From: Treponema sp.
Lineage (GTDB): Bacteria; Spirochaetota; Spirochaetia; Treponematales; Treponemataceae
Length of the DNA: 40,926 nt
Assembly: GCA_012519415.1 (NCBI GenBank)
Contig: JAAYQG010000144.1
Coordinates: 1 to 40,926 of the forward strand
Direction: 5' to 3'
Shown: positions 9,106 through 19,627 of the stretch, piece after piece
Layout of the letters: the number at the start of each line of letters is the position of its first letter
Numbering within the stretch: position 1 is the stretch's first letter
The notes under the pieces: generated by a model
What the model was told of the DNA's origin: nothing
What the model saw: only the letters and a program-made list of their open reading frames with translations
The model's database searches: none
Made by a program: the position numbers and the translations under genes

Positions 9106-11317
9106 TTTGAAACGAATCAGCATTAGCTTTTTTGCTAAGATTTGTCTTTTGTGGAAAAAACTGCCACAACTTGTAAAGTTAATTGTAAAAGTTGCGTCTA
9201 TTATTTTGGCAGCCAAGCTAATAATGTTGATTTGTTTTAAGTATTTGCCATTTAGAGCATTGTACGCATTTCAAAATCATCAATACAGCACTCGTTTCTA
9301 TGACCGCAATAATAATCTTGTAGAAATTATGGCACTTGATGATGGTTTGCGTCGGGAATGGACACCTATTGATAAAATTCCTCTTGAAGTGCAAAAAGTT
9401 TTTATAGAAGCAGAAGATAGTGAATTTTATAAACATCGTGGAGTACATTTGCCTTCAGTTTTGCGGGCTGCGTTTCAGAATATTAAAAATGCCAGAACGG
9501 TAAGCGGTGCATCTACAATTACAATGCAGCTTGCAAGAATGATTGTGCCGCGTTCTTCCGATCGAGTTTCTTTTGGAAAAAAATTACAAGAAGCTTTTAA
9601 TGCAGTAAGAATTGAATCAAAGCTTAGCAAACAGCAAATTCTCGAATTATATTTGAATAATCTGCCTTTCGGTTTTAGAACAGAAGGGATTACAAGTGCT
9701 GCAAGAAATTTCTATTCCGCTAATTTATATGAACTTACGGAAGAACAGATAAAGACGCTTTCGCTAATTCCGCGCCGCCCGTCTTTGTACATAAAGCAGG
9801 TTCCTTCCGCTACCTCGTTTGATTATCCAAAAGAAGTTCCGCATTTTGTAACGTGGGTAAAAAATCAATATAAAAATCGAATAATTCCACCGGATGTGTA
9901 TCTTTCTGTTGATGCTTCTTTTTCTGAAAGCGTGCGCTGCCGTATTGAGCAAATTGCAAATATGTATTCAGATGCGCGCGTTGCAGACGGTGCTGCTTTA
10001 GTTTTCGATAATGAAACCGGCGAAATCATTGTATGGTGCGGAAGTATCAATTTTTATAAAAAAGATACAGGTCAAATTGACGGCGTGCTTGTTAAAAATC
10101 AAACAGGCAGTTCGATGAAACCTTTTCTTTATGCAATGGCACTTGAAAATGGATTTTCTCCGACATCTGTTCTAGCTGATGTTCCAACAGATTACGGTAC
10201 GACAGAAGTTTATGTTCCTCAAAATTTCAATAACCGATTCAATGGGCCGCAACTTTTTCGCATAAGTCTTGCCTCAAGTTTGAATTTTCCAGCAGTTACT
10301 TTGCTTTATAGGTTGGGGGTAGACCGCTATATTGAGCTGTTAAATCATGCCGGATTCGAGTCGCTTTATACACAGCGAAAAAAACTGGGACTTTCGCTAG
10401 CGCTTGGTGCCGGTGAAGTTCCATTATATGAACTTGTTCGCGGTTTTTCTGTTTTTGCTCGAGGCGGAACTGTGCGCAATTTGCGATTTACTACCGTTAA
10501 TTCTGAAATTATCGAAAAAATCGAAACGGAAGTTTTTTCAAAAGATACAGCCGCAATCATATGCGATATGCTTTCAGATAAAGATGCCCGATATTTGGGT
10601 TTTGGGCCTGCAAAAGTTTTTGATACGCCATATCCTGCAATTTTCAAAACCGGAACATCAAATCAGTTTCAAAATATTGTTGCACTCGGTTCTACAAAAC
10701 GCTACACGGCAGGAGTATGGATGGGCAATGTAACAGGCGAAACTGTTATCGGCGAAACAGGCAGCTCAATTCCTGCCGGTGTAGTAAGATATATTTTAGA
10801 CAATCTTGAAAGCTCCAATGTTTCAAAGGATATATATTTTGAAAAACCGGAACGATATAAAAAACAAAAAATTTGCGCTCTTTCCGGAATGCTCCCGACA
10901 AAATATTGCACAGCTATCGCAGAAGAATATGTTATGATTGGCGAAAACCTAGAACCGTGCAATTACCACGTTTTTAATAATGGAAAAATCGAAGTTCATT
11001 ATCCTAATGAATATCAATGCTGGTTTGGCGGCAAAAATATGAACGGTTCGCTAAAATATAGCGGAGATTTTGAATTTTATTATCCTAAAGATAATTTTGT
11101 TTTTATTTATGATGAAACATTGAAAAAAATGCAGCAACTTAAAGTTGATGTTGCCGGCGGAAACGGGCATCATGCAGAACTTTTTATTAATGGAAATTCT
11201 TGCGGCATTTCAGAGCGTCCATTTAGATGGTTTATTCCCATTATACAAGGCAACCACTTTTTAGAAGCTGTATCGGAAACTGGTGAAACTTGCTCTATAA
11301 ACATTCTGGTAAAATAA
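9053..11317 (+). CDS. pbpC: Penicillin-binding protein 1C, bifunctional peptidoglycan synthase
   Basis: This is a bifunctional peptidoglycan glycosyltransferase/transpeptidase at the inner membrane. Residues about 43-65 form a membrane anchor. The GT51 domain shows EAEDSEFYKHRG (catalytic Glu near 121), ASTITMQLAR and LSKQQILELYLNNLPFG. The transpeptidase domain shows SSMK (Ser353), SLN (409-411) and KTGTS (Lys532). The C-terminus has the BiPBP_C beta-sandwich typical of PBP1C (GGNGHHAELFINGN to the end), which separates it from PBP1A/1B. The frame opens at ATG 9053, 53 nt inside the macroglobulin gene, but no good Shine-Dalgarno is seen there. TTG 9098 or TTG 9107 near the upstream stop are alternatives, so the first 15-18 residues are uncertain. 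Pairing with an alpha-2-macroglobulin implies wall repair after host or competitor attack. Confidence 0.93.
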   Translation: MSLRFLVAQVAKFGLLNNLKRISISFFAKICLLWKKLPQLVKLIVKVASIILAAKLIMLICFKYLPFRALYAFQNHQYSTRFYDRNNNLVEIMALDDGLRREWTPIDKIPLEVQKVFIEAEDSEFYKHRGVHLPSVLRAAFQNIKNARTVSGASTITMQLARMIVPRSSDRVSFGKKLQEAFNAVRIESKLSKQQILELYLNNLPFGFRTEGITSAARNFYSANLYELTEEQIKTLSLIPRRPSLYIKQVPSATSFDYPKEVPHFVTWVKNQYKNRIIPPDVYLSVDASFSESVRCRIEQIANMYSDARVADGAALVFDNETGEIIVWCGSINFYKKDTGQIDGVLVKNQTGSSMKPFLYAMALENGFSPTSVLADVPTDYGTTEVYVPQNFNNRFNGPQLFRISLASSLNFPAVTLLYRLGVDRYIELLNHAGFESLYTQRKKLGLSLALGAGEVPLYELVRGFSVFARGGTVRNLRFTTVNSEIIEKIETEVFSKDTAAIICDMLSDKDARYLGFGPAKVFDTPYPAIFKTGTSNQFQNIVALGSTKRYTAGVWMGNVTGETVIGETGSSIPAGVVRYILDNLESSNVSKDIYFEKPERYKKQKICALSGMLPTKYCTAIAEEYVMIGENLEPCNYHVFNNGKIEVHYPNEYQCWFGGKNMNGSLKYSGDFEFYYPKDNFVFIYDETLKKMQQLKVDVAGGNGHHAELFINGNSCGISERPFRWFIPIIQGNHFLEAVSETGETCSINILVK

Positions 11318-11373
11318 ACAACTCTGATATTTTGTTCAAAAAATAATTGTATTTATTAGAAAAGAAATGTATT

Positions 11374-11409
11374 ATTTATTTTAAGGCAATCGGTTGCCTT
11401 AAAATAAAT
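11374..11409 (+). promoter_or_regulatory. Perfect 16-bp hairpin in the leader of the GH16 gene
   Basis: ATTTATTTTAAGGCAA (11374-11389) and its exact complement (11394-11409) enclose a TCGG loop. The hairpin ends 10 nt before the GGGGG ribosome-binding stretch of the downstream gene. On the plus strand it lacks a U-tract after the stem, so a classic terminator for pbpC is not obvious; it may be a leader structure or an RNA-stability element. Confidence 0.5.
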
Positions 11410-11430
11410 TACTTTATATGGGGGAATTAT

Positions 11431-12267
11431 ATGAAGAATACGTTTGCGTTTATAATGATTATGTTATCGTGTTGCTTTAGTTTTTTTGTTTTAGCTTGTG
11501 AGAAAGAAAACATTTCTGAACAATCGGATTCTTTACCGGCATATTTACCGGAAGGAATGAAGCTCGTCTGGTCTGATGAATTTGATGTTGACGGTGCGCC
11601 GGATAGTCAAAAATGGGATTATTCACTTGGTGCCAACGGGTGGGGAAACGGAGAAATACAAAAATATACAAACACAAGAGATAATTCTTTTGTAAAAGAC
11701 GGGCTTCTAAATATTGTTGCTATAAATGATGGTGGAATGTGGACAAGCGCAAGGTTAAAAACTCAGTATAAAGCATCTTGGACTTATGGTTTTATTGAAG
11801 TGCGTGCAAAATTGCCCGCCGGTGTGGGAACATGGCCTGCAATATGGATGATGCCAGAATTTGACCGCTACGGTTCATGGCCGAGAAGCGGCGAAATAGA
11901 TATTATGGAACATGTAGGTTTTGAACAAGATGTAATTCATACATCAATACATACTTTAGATTTTAACCATAAAAAAAATACGCAAAAATCAAAATTTAGA
12001 AAATTCGATAAAGTATCTAAAAAGTTTCATACTTATGCGATAAACTGGACACCAGATTATATCGAATGGTTTATTGATGGCGAAAGCTTTTATAAATTTG
12101 AAAACACAGGAAAAGGCGTAGCCCAATGGCCGTTTGATAATAAATTTTATTTAATTTTGAATGTTGCCATAGGTGGCAGCTGGGGCGGACAAAAAGGCAT
12201 AGATAAAAAATTGACAACACCAACAATGTTCGTTGATTATGTTCGTGTATATCAATTAGAAGAATAA
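11431..12267 (+). CDS. Glycoside hydrolase family 16 lipoprotein (beta-glucanase type)
   Basis: This is a secreted, lipid-anchored endo-beta-glucanase of 278 residues, probably cutting beta-1,3 or mixed beta-1,3-1,4 glucans (laminarinase/lichenase group). The start ATG 11431 follows GGGGG (11420-11424); the track's TTG at 11347 falls upstream of the leader hairpin. A signal peptide leads to VLAC, a very good lipobox. The beta-jellyroll shows LVWSDEFDVDG at the domain start, GTWPAIWMMP, and the catalytic signature GEIDIMEHVG with nucleophile Glu155, Asp157 and acid/base Glu160. The C-terminal MFVDYVRVYQ ends the domain without any extra carbohydrate-binding module. The exact substrate within GH16 cannot be set from motifs alone. 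Confidence 0.92.
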   Translation: MKNTFAFIMIMLSCCFSFFVLACEKENISEQSDSLPAYLPEGMKLVWSDEFDVDGAPDSQKWDYSLGANGWGNGEIQKYTNTRDNSFVKDGLLNIVAINDGGMWTSARLKTQYKASWTYGFIEVRAKLPAGVGTWPAIWMMPEFDRYGSWPRSGEIDIMEHVGFEQDVIHTSIHTLDFNHKKNTQKSKFRKFDKVSKKFHTYAINWTPDYIEWFIDGESFYKFENTGKGVAQWPFDNKFYLILNVAIGGSWGGQKGIDKKLTTPTMFVDYVRVYQLEE

Positions 12268-12295
12268 CTTGCATAGTTTGTAAAAACATCTTGAA

Positions 12296-12349
12296 TCAAC
12301 AACCTCGCCGGAGATTCGTATAAAATTCGAATATTGACGAGGTTGTTGA
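12296..12349 (+). terminator. Long-loop hairpin after the GH16 gene, possible terminator
   Basis: TCAACAACCTCG (12296-12307) pairs perfectly with CGAGGTTGTTGA (12338-12349). The 30-nt loop itself contains a small ATTCG/CGAAT stem. Only a short CATTTTG follows, so termination is likely but the U-tract is weak. Confidence 0.5.
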
Positions 12350-12469
12350 ACATTTTGCTGAATAAAATATAAAAAAGACAAATAATATAATCTAAAACAC
12401 ACAAAAAAATCGTTTTAATTTGAATATATCTATTAGCTGATTTTTAAACAAAAAATAGCATGGAGATAT

Positions 12470-13462
12470 ATGGAAAAATTTACAAAACGATTGGTTGTTG
12501 CTGTTCTTGTTTTTTTGTTTGCTTATAAAATTATTCAATTTATTGAATATGTTGATCCAAAAAAAATAAGCATAGCAACGTGGAATGTTCAAACATTTTT
12601 TGATGTCGATTTTTCCGGCACTGAATATTCTGAATTTAACAACCCAAAAACAGATTGGTCTAAAGAAAAATATTATGTTCGACTTTTGCGTATGGCAGAA
12701 GCTTTAACAAAAATTAATGTAGATGTTGTCGCTCTTGAAGAAATCGAAAATATCAATGTTGTTTATGATATTGTGGATGTTTTGCCATATACAAGCAAAT
12801 TTCATTACGCAGTTTTTGCAAAACAACAAGGAAGCCCTTTCGGGCTTGCACTTTTTTCGCGTTATCCAATAAGCAAAGCAAGAACGCACCAGATACAGCC
12901 GATGCAAAATATTTCAGTTGAGTCTGTTTCGTTTCGACCAATTTTAGAAGTTCATTTAAAAGTGCCCAAAAACGATGTAGTAATTTTTGTAAATCACTGG
13001 AAATCAAAAGCTTCCGATGCAGAATTAAGCAAAATTTTTCGCCAAAGTCAGCAACGTATGCTTGCAGATTGCATTTTTTACACAAAAGAAGAAACCAAAA
13101 GCGAAAATCTAGTTATTGCTGCTATAGGTGATTTTAACCAAAAAACGGAAGAATTTGAAATTGATAAAACTACATCAGAGATTATTTTTTCTGGAACTCA
13201 TTCCGTTGAGTATATGAAATCTTCATGGCTTGAAAAATCAAATGAAAGCGTTGGCTCTTATTATTTTGCAGACAATTGGGAGCAAATAGACCATATTTTT
13301 TTATGGTCAAAGACAGCTCACCTTAAAAAATGCGGAACAGTAAAAAAACGGATTTTTTTTAATTCAGCCGGCACTCCCAATTCCTATAAAATCCATTCCG
13401 GCACAGGGCTTTCCGACCATCTTCCCTTAAAGGCCGAAATTCATTTTAAAAGTGAACCTTAA
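12470..13462 (+). CDS. Endonuclease/exonuclease/phosphatase-fold protein, membrane-anchored
   Basis: This is a metal-dependent phosphoesterase or nuclease of the EEP superfamily (330 residues). An N-terminal hydrophobic segment (about residues 8-24) anchors or exports the protein, so it probably acts outside the cytoplasm. The EEP motifs occur in order: ATWNVQTFF, ALEEIEN (metal-binding Glu), FVNHWKSKASD, IGDFNQ (Asp/Asn pair) and GLSDHLPLKAEI (catalytic His near the C-terminus). GGAG sits 5-8 nt before ATG 12470. The NHWKSK motif resembles extracellular nuclease-type EEP proteins more than DNA-repair ExoIII, but substrate (DNA, lipid or inositol phosphate) cannot be told. It converges with the minus-strand MEMO gene about 90 nt away. 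Confidence 0.85.
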   Translation: MEKFTKRLVVAVLVFLFAYKIIQFIEYVDPKKISIATWNVQTFFDVDFSGTEYSEFNNPKTDWSKEKYYVRLLRMAEALTKINVDVVALEEIENINVVYDIVDVLPYTSKFHYAVFAKQQGSPFGLALFSRYPISKARTHQIQPMQNISVESVSFRPILEVHLKVPKNDVVIFVNHWKSKASDAELSKIFRQSQQRMLADCIFYTKEETKSENLVIAAIGDFNQKTEEFEIDKTTSEIIFSGTHSVEYMKSSWLEKSNESVGSYYFADNWEQIDHIFLWSKTAHLKKCGTVKKRIFFNSAGTPNSYKIHSGTGLSDHLPLKAEIHFKSEP

Positions 13463-13553
13463 AAGTGAATATAACAATTTTATACTCGCTGAATTCTGTA
13501 AAATCCAAAACAGAAAAGTTTTTGTTTCGCAAGCTCAATCCTAAATTTGGAGT

Positions 13554-14558
13554 TTAATCACAAAGCGAAACACCAAAGTAACAAAAGAAATAACTTGTTA
13601 TATCATTTTCATCTTTATTGGAAAGTTCGTAAGAATTTGTGTTAAAAAGAATTGAAGTTTCAATGTTTTCAGGCAAAAGATTTTTTAACAAATACATTGC
13701 AGGGCGATTATCGCATATGGCAAGAATCCAGCTTTGCGAGGATATGTTTTCTAAAAAATGCCTGCTTTTATTGTCGCGATTTTTTGTAACATCTACGTTT
13801 TGATGATGAGAAAAATCAGCAGAAATTAATAGAAAAACATCATTTTTATTTGGGTTTTGTTCAAAATCAATATGCTGTTTTATAGCATCGCACAAATTTT
13901 GCGCCATAATTTGATTTACAGGCGGTTCTCCATTATATGCAATAGCTGCAATTTTTGCATTTGGAAAATAACGCTTGATATATGGTGCAAGAGTAGAAAC
14001 TCCATGTTCAACAGAAAATACATTATCGTCAATTCTTGCATTCAAATCGGACAAAAGCTTATTTTCAATTAAAATGTCTGTTTGCAATATTTTTTCAACA
14101 TCGTTCTCTGTATCGTGAATAACCCATGAGCCAAATGTAACTGAAAATAATCCGGTGGAAAGGTGCCAGTGAGATGGAGATAAAACTATAAATGTTGAAA
14201 TATCGTTTCTTTTAGATGCAAGTTGTTCGAACCATTTTTCAATTTGAACGTGAGCTAATAAATGATGACTTACAATTCCTGCTATTGGGTATACATTTTG
14301 GGGAAGGAAAGATTCTTCTTTAATTTTGTATGTGGGCATAAGAGAAGAAGAATCTATTTTTTGGCAGAAAAACTTCGCTTTACGAGATTTTTCTATTTCT
14401 TTTGAAAAATCCGCCCCCGCACTATTTTCCTTCAACGGTGCGGTAGCTTCAGTTTTAGAATTGTTTGAGGAACAGAAAAAAAGCAAGCTTATGCAAGTGT
14501 TTGCACAGACAAAGATTATCAGGAAGCGAAGTCCTGCAAGTTTTTGTTTAGTTGTCAA
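13554..14558 (-). CDS. MEMO1-family protein (AmmeMemoRadiSam system protein B-like), exported
   Basis: This is a 334-residue protein of the MEMO1/LigB-like fold. Motifs seen are AGIVSHHLLAH (about 90-100, matching the PHAGY region), IVLSPSHWH, VEHGVSTLAPYI (the HSxE region) and LISADFSHH. Together these are the family's conserved histidine sites. A hydrophobic N-terminus ending in LLFFCSSNNS suggests export, perhaps as a lipoprotein with a poor lipobox; that is unusual, because most MEMO proteins are cytoplasmic. The start TTG 14558 lies inside the last codons of the upstream DUF3160 gene (11-nt overlap), with no strong Shine-Dalgarno, so translational coupling is likely. No AMMECR1 or radical-SAM partner gene lies in the window. 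The family is fairly sure; the reaction is unknown. Confidence 0.8.
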   Translation of the reverse strand: MTTKQKLAGLRFLIIFVCANTCISLLFFCSSNNSKTEATAPLKENSAGADFSKEIEKSRKAKFFCQKIDSSSLMPTYKIKEESFLPQNVYPIAGIVSHHLLAHVQIEKWFEQLASKRNDISTFIVLSPSHWHLSTGLFSVTFGSWVIHDTENDVEKILQTDILIENKLLSDLNARIDDNVFSVEHGVSTLAPYIKRYFPNAKIAAIAYNGEPPVNQIMAQNLCDAIKQHIDFEQNPNKNDVFLLISADFSHHQNVDVTKNRDNKSRHFLENISSQSWILAICDNRPAMYLLKNLLPENIETSILFNTNSYELSNKDENDITSYFFCYFGVSLCD

Positions 14559-17355
14559 AGCCAGCTGCTTTTAATGTCTGGTTTTGGCACCAGAATGGTT
14601 TAAATGCTTCTAGCGATTGTCCGCTGTAAACTGTTTCTCTCCATATTTCATCTGTAAGGCGGTCGTCCATTGGGTGGGGAAACTCAAAATAACTGAATGT
14701 GTAGCCAACCGCAATGCGCTTGCCGCCTTGTCCGTCGTTTAAGGCTACATAAATGCGATAAGGAATACCGACGCCTGTTTCAAGCACAAGGCCGATTTCT
14801 GCATTTGTAAACACATCTGCAATTACTGCCATTTTAAATTGATCATTTGAATCCGAATAACCAAAATGAGATTGATAAATCATTATATGTTTTGCAAACT
14901 CGGCAGGAATTGTGGGAATCCATGCAAGTTGTTCTTCTGGAACAGGTTGGTCGTTAAGTTCAAGTGTTGCAATTTGCAAAGCTTTATCTGCAATTTCGTT
15001 AAGTGCATTTAGTGTGCTTTCTGCATTATTATCAAGCAAACCGAATCGCTGATACGTTTGTTTTAATAAAATATTTGCAAGTTTATATCCTTGAAAAAAT
15101 GGAATATTAGGTTCAATGTAATGAACTGTTTGCGGAAGTTTTTCTGCACGATAAGTCGGTTCGCAGTCGCCATTGCCGCCTTTTTCTGAATAGCTTTGCT
15201 TTACATAAAGCAGCGTGTCATGGCGTAATTCTGCCCATGTTCCATGTGAAGAAAGCATAGCTTTTATTGCCCATTTTGGTGTTTCTGTAAAATAAAACCC
15301 AGAACCGGGCTCAAATCTTGATTGTGCAGCTGCTTCAAAAAGAACCATGTTGTAGTAGTTGTTTGTCCAAAACGTTTCGTCTTTTTTTGCAAAAAATTCT
15401 TCAAATTCGTTTAATGTAGATTTTAAGTTTGGGTGCTTATCGTATTCATCTCTAAGATATAAGTCTGCGGTATTTGAGCCGAGTGCTTTCATTATATCAA
15501 GTCCTGAAACCATTTCTCGTGTAATAAGTCGTGGTGCAGATACTTTGTGATGAATCCATGAATCATATGTGAATCTCTGTCCGAATAGTCGCCATCCCAT
15601 TGCTTGTTTTATGTTTTTTGCGTCTGTTTGGTTTCCTTCGTATTGATTTGCGTAAAAAAGACTGTTGCCTGCTATTGCCGGAGGTTCAAGTTTGTTTCGG
15701 GCTGTTTCGGCAAATTTAATAATATTTTTTGTGTCTGTAATCCATGTGGTAACATTTGAAACATTTTGTTCTTGCCAAAGCGGTATAACTTCTAGAAAAC
15801 TTAAATCGTCAGATTTTCCTATTAGGGCTGTAATAGGCTCAAAAAGGTTGCGCCATGTTTCAAACAGATGTTCGTCTTTAGATGTTATGTCTGTTATTAA
15901 AATTGCAATAGGTGTCATTCGTAATGCAAGAATCTGAGATTCCGACAAACGTTTGTTTTGTTCATTTTTAAGTGAGTTTGGGTCTGCAATGGAAAAATTT
16001 ATTCTACCAAACCACATCATTGCGCGAAAATATGATTTTAATCGCTCGTTTTTTGTGTAATGTCCGCGTGGTTTATATTGAGAATAATCTTCTTTATATT
16101 TTGTGCCGTCTGAAAATGAAAAAACTGATGAATATGCCAACCCGGACGCACTTTCCATAAGTTCAATTTCTTTTTTTACACTTTCCGGATATTTCGCAAA
16201 AACCGCAAATCTGTCTACAGCTTTTTCTGGTTCATTTATTTCTTTTTTTGGTGCAAGTTCTAAAAGTGCGCGTGCTGTCTTAAAATAAAGTATTGCTTTT
16301 TCAATAGTTTCATCGCTGCTTATAACAATACTGTTTTCTGCAACGCTGTCTGTGTTTTTTTTGCCTATGTTTTCTGCTGTATCTATTGTTTGTTCATATA
16401 AGTCTGAAAGTTTTGCAATATAACTATCGCAAATATTGATAAGTTTATCTTTAAACGCTGTTTCTTCTATATGCTGAAGCATTTCATCAAAAATTAAATG
16501 TTGTGTATGTGCAAAAAGGTCTGTAGTAATAAAAAGAGGTGTAATGTTTTTTCCCATTGACGAGTATTGCCAGCCAAATGGTTGCGAAGAAAGGTGATTC
16601 ATATAAAGTGAAACCATATCATCGGGAGTTTCTGTGTCAAGATAATATTCATCTGCGGCAACTTCTTGTAAAGCAATTCTATTTGTATGCAATGTTGTTT
16701 GAATTTCCGGCGAAAGATTATTATAGCCGCATATAGGATAAAATTTGTCAAAATGGCTCTTGCTTTTATATAAAAGCGAAAGAATGTTGTTTCTGTTTGT
16801 ATCTCCTAAAAATAAATCTGCGCCAAAAACAATGCCTTTTTGCCCTTCATATTCTGTTTTGTAAAACCAGTTGTAGCATTTTTCATATTCAAAAAGCCCG
16901 TTGTACCAGTCTTCTTTGTTTTGGGCTTCTAGTTTTTCATCTGAAATATTCAAAACTGTGCCAATTGGAATTGGAATGCCGTTTTTTAGATTTTTTGCTT
17001 CTTCATCTGTTGTAATATTTTGGATAGGGTAGAGTTTGCAAAAGCTTGATGTGACTAAAGCTGTTCTTTTGCTCTGTTTTGCAGGAGTTGGTATCGGCAA
17101 AAATGTAAGCATATCGTTAAGATATTTTTTATGTGCTTCTGCTTTTGTGCCGTTTTTGCTTGCTTTGAATGCTTCAAGGAATGCTTCAAGGTCAATTTCC
17201 GTTATGTTTTCTGTTTCTGTTGGTTCTGGTAGCTTTATTTCTACTATTTTGAGTTCTTCTTCTTGAATTTGTATTGCTGTTTCTGTGTTTTTTTTGCAGC
17301 TTAATAGGGTGAATGTTAAAAAACAAGCGATAATAAATAAAAATGTTCGTTTCAT
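14548..17355 (-). CDS. DUF3160 family lipoprotein
   Basis: This is a large predicted lipoprotein (935 residues) of a family of unknown function. MKRTFLFIIACFLTFTLLSC gives a signal peptide and lipobox with Cys20. Family landmarks are PLFITTDLFAHTQHLIFDEML (near residue 270), SYFRAMMWFGRINF and WAELRHDTLLYVKQSY (near residue 710), all typical of DUF3160. AGGA sits about 8 nt before ATG 17355. The first 80 residues contain a Glu/Thr-rich linker, then an SH3-like stretch (GTVLNIS... KGIVFGADLF) may bind wall or ligand. It shares an operon with the overlapping MEMO gene. It is divergent from groEL across a 394-nt gap. The repeated HxxH and acidic residues hint at metal binding but no catalytic role can be stated. 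Confidence 0.85.
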   Translation of the reverse strand: MKRTFLFIIACFLTFTLLSCKKNTETAIQIQEEELKIVEIKLPEPTETENITEIDLEAFLEAFKASKNGTKAEAHKKYLNDMLTFLPIPTPAKQSKRTALVTSSFCKLYPIQNITTDEEAKNLKNGIPIPIGTVLNISDEKLEAQNKEDWYNGLFEYEKCYNWFYKTEYEGQKGIVFGADLFLGDTNRNNILSLLYKSKSHFDKFYPICGYNNLSPEIQTTLHTNRIALQEVAADEYYLDTETPDDMVSLYMNHLSSQPFGWQYSSMGKNITPLFITTDLFAHTQHLIFDEMLQHIEETAFKDKLINICDSYIAKLSDLYEQTIDTAENIGKKNTDSVAENSIVISSDETIEKAILYFKTARALLELAPKKEINEPEKAVDRFAVFAKYPESVKKEIELMESASGLAYSSVFSFSDGTKYKEDYSQYKPRGHYTKNERLKSYFRAMMWFGRINFSIADPNSLKNEQNKRLSESQILALRMTPIAILITDITSKDEHLFETWRNLFEPITALIGKSDDLSFLEVIPLWQEQNVSNVTTWITDTKNIIKFAETARNKLEPPAIAGNSLFYANQYEGNQTDAKNIKQAMGWRLFGQRFTYDSWIHHKVSAPRLITREMVSGLDIMKALGSNTADLYLRDEYDKHPNLKSTLNEFEEFFAKKDETFWTNNYYNMVLFEAAAQSRFEPGSGFYFTETPKWAIKAMLSSHGTWAELRHDTLLYVKQSYSEKGGNGDCEPTYRAEKLPQTVHYIEPNIPFFQGYKLANILLKQTYQRFGLLDNNAESTLNALNEIADKALQIATLELNDQPVPEEQLAWIPTIPAEFAKHIMIYQSHFGYSDSNDQFKMAVIADVFTNAEIGLVLETGVGIPYRIYVALNDGQGGKRIAVGYTFSYFEFPHPMDDRLTDEIWRETVYSGQSLEAFKPFWCQNQTLKAAGFDN

Positions 17356-17396
17356 TTATTTTTCCTGTAAGTTTATTTATGTTGCGTTTTCAGCTT

Positions 17397-17457
17397 TGGT
17401 AAATATTAGAACGTGCTAAACATTACCATAATATGAATTTTGCGTATGAATTTTGCG
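17397..17457. promoter_or_regulatory. Inverted repeat and 13-bp tandem repeat in the DUF3160/groEL divergent gap
   Basis: The 394-nt gap 17356-17749 holds no gene. TGGTAAATATTAG (17397-17409) and CTAAACATTACCA (17416-17428) form an imperfect dyad. Right after it TATGAATTTTGCG is repeated twice head-to-tail without change (17432-17444, 17445-17457). Their place about 40-100 nt before the DUF3160 start suggests operator sites for that gene. No CIRCE element was seen. Confidence 0.4.
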
Positions 17458-17648
17458 AACTGCTAAAAATATTATAGTTATAAACTTTAGTATATTATTA
17501 CATAATTATAATGTTTAGAAAAGCAAAATAATTAAAGATATATATCAAACGTTTAGCTTTAATATTCGATTTTTCTGAACAGAAAAGTTATATCAAATCG
17601 ATTTTATATTCAAAAACAGTTAAATCAGTATTTTTTTTAATTTTTATC

Positions 17649-17677
17649 TTGCCGTTTTTCAGTAAAATTAGTATTTT
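17649..17677 (+). promoter_or_regulatory. Candidate groEL promoter
   Basis: TTGCCG (17649-17654), a 17-nt spacer and TATTTT (17672-17677) form a modest sigma70-like promoter in an otherwise very A/T-rich leader. It lies about 70 nt before the groEL start codon. No inverted repeat of the CIRCE type is next to it. Confidence 0.3.
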
Positions 17678-17734
17678 TAATCTAGATAATCAAAAACAAA
17701 AAGGCTAATCAAATTTGGAAGCCTATAATTTTAA

Positions 17735-19390
<1,656 letters not shown>

Positions 19391-19418
19391 TACATTTTGA
19401 AATTATAGCTTCAAAAGC

Positions 19419-19458
19419 AAAAAAAAGGCTGTCCGATTTTTCGGGCAGCTTTTTTTTA
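19419..19458 (+). terminator. Intrinsic terminator of groEL
   Basis: An A-tract and GGCTGTCCGA pair with TCGGGCAGC followed by eight T, with a TTTT loop. The stem is G/C-rich, has a single G-U-type mismatch, and begins about 30 nt after the groEL stop codon. This is a textbook rho-independent terminator. Confidence 0.9.
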
Positions 19459-19592
19459 TTTATGCGGGATTTTTTTTATAGATAATAAAATCAAAACTGA
19501 AATTTAGAATATCGCCATTATAACGCTTCTCCAAATGATATGATAATGTGCGAAGGTGCTCACTTGTAAAGTGTTTAAGGATTTTTTTTAAG

Positions 19593-19621
19593 TTTAAAAA
19601 ACTCTATATTTGCAGTACTAT
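19593..19621 (+). promoter_or_regulatory. Promoter for a possibly leaderless HAD phosphatase mRNA
   Basis: TTTAAA (19593-19598), 17 nt, then TACTAT (19616-19621), followed by exactly 6 nt before ATG 19628. With the usual start about 7 nt past the -10, the transcript would begin at the A of ATG. No Shine-Dalgarno sequence precedes the ATG, which agrees. Confidence 0.5.
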
Positions 19622-19627
19622 GTATTT

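Noticed and set aside
12753-13085. 110-codon minus-strand ORF
   Set aside because: Shadow of the EEP-fold gene, whose metal-site motifs are in the plus frame.
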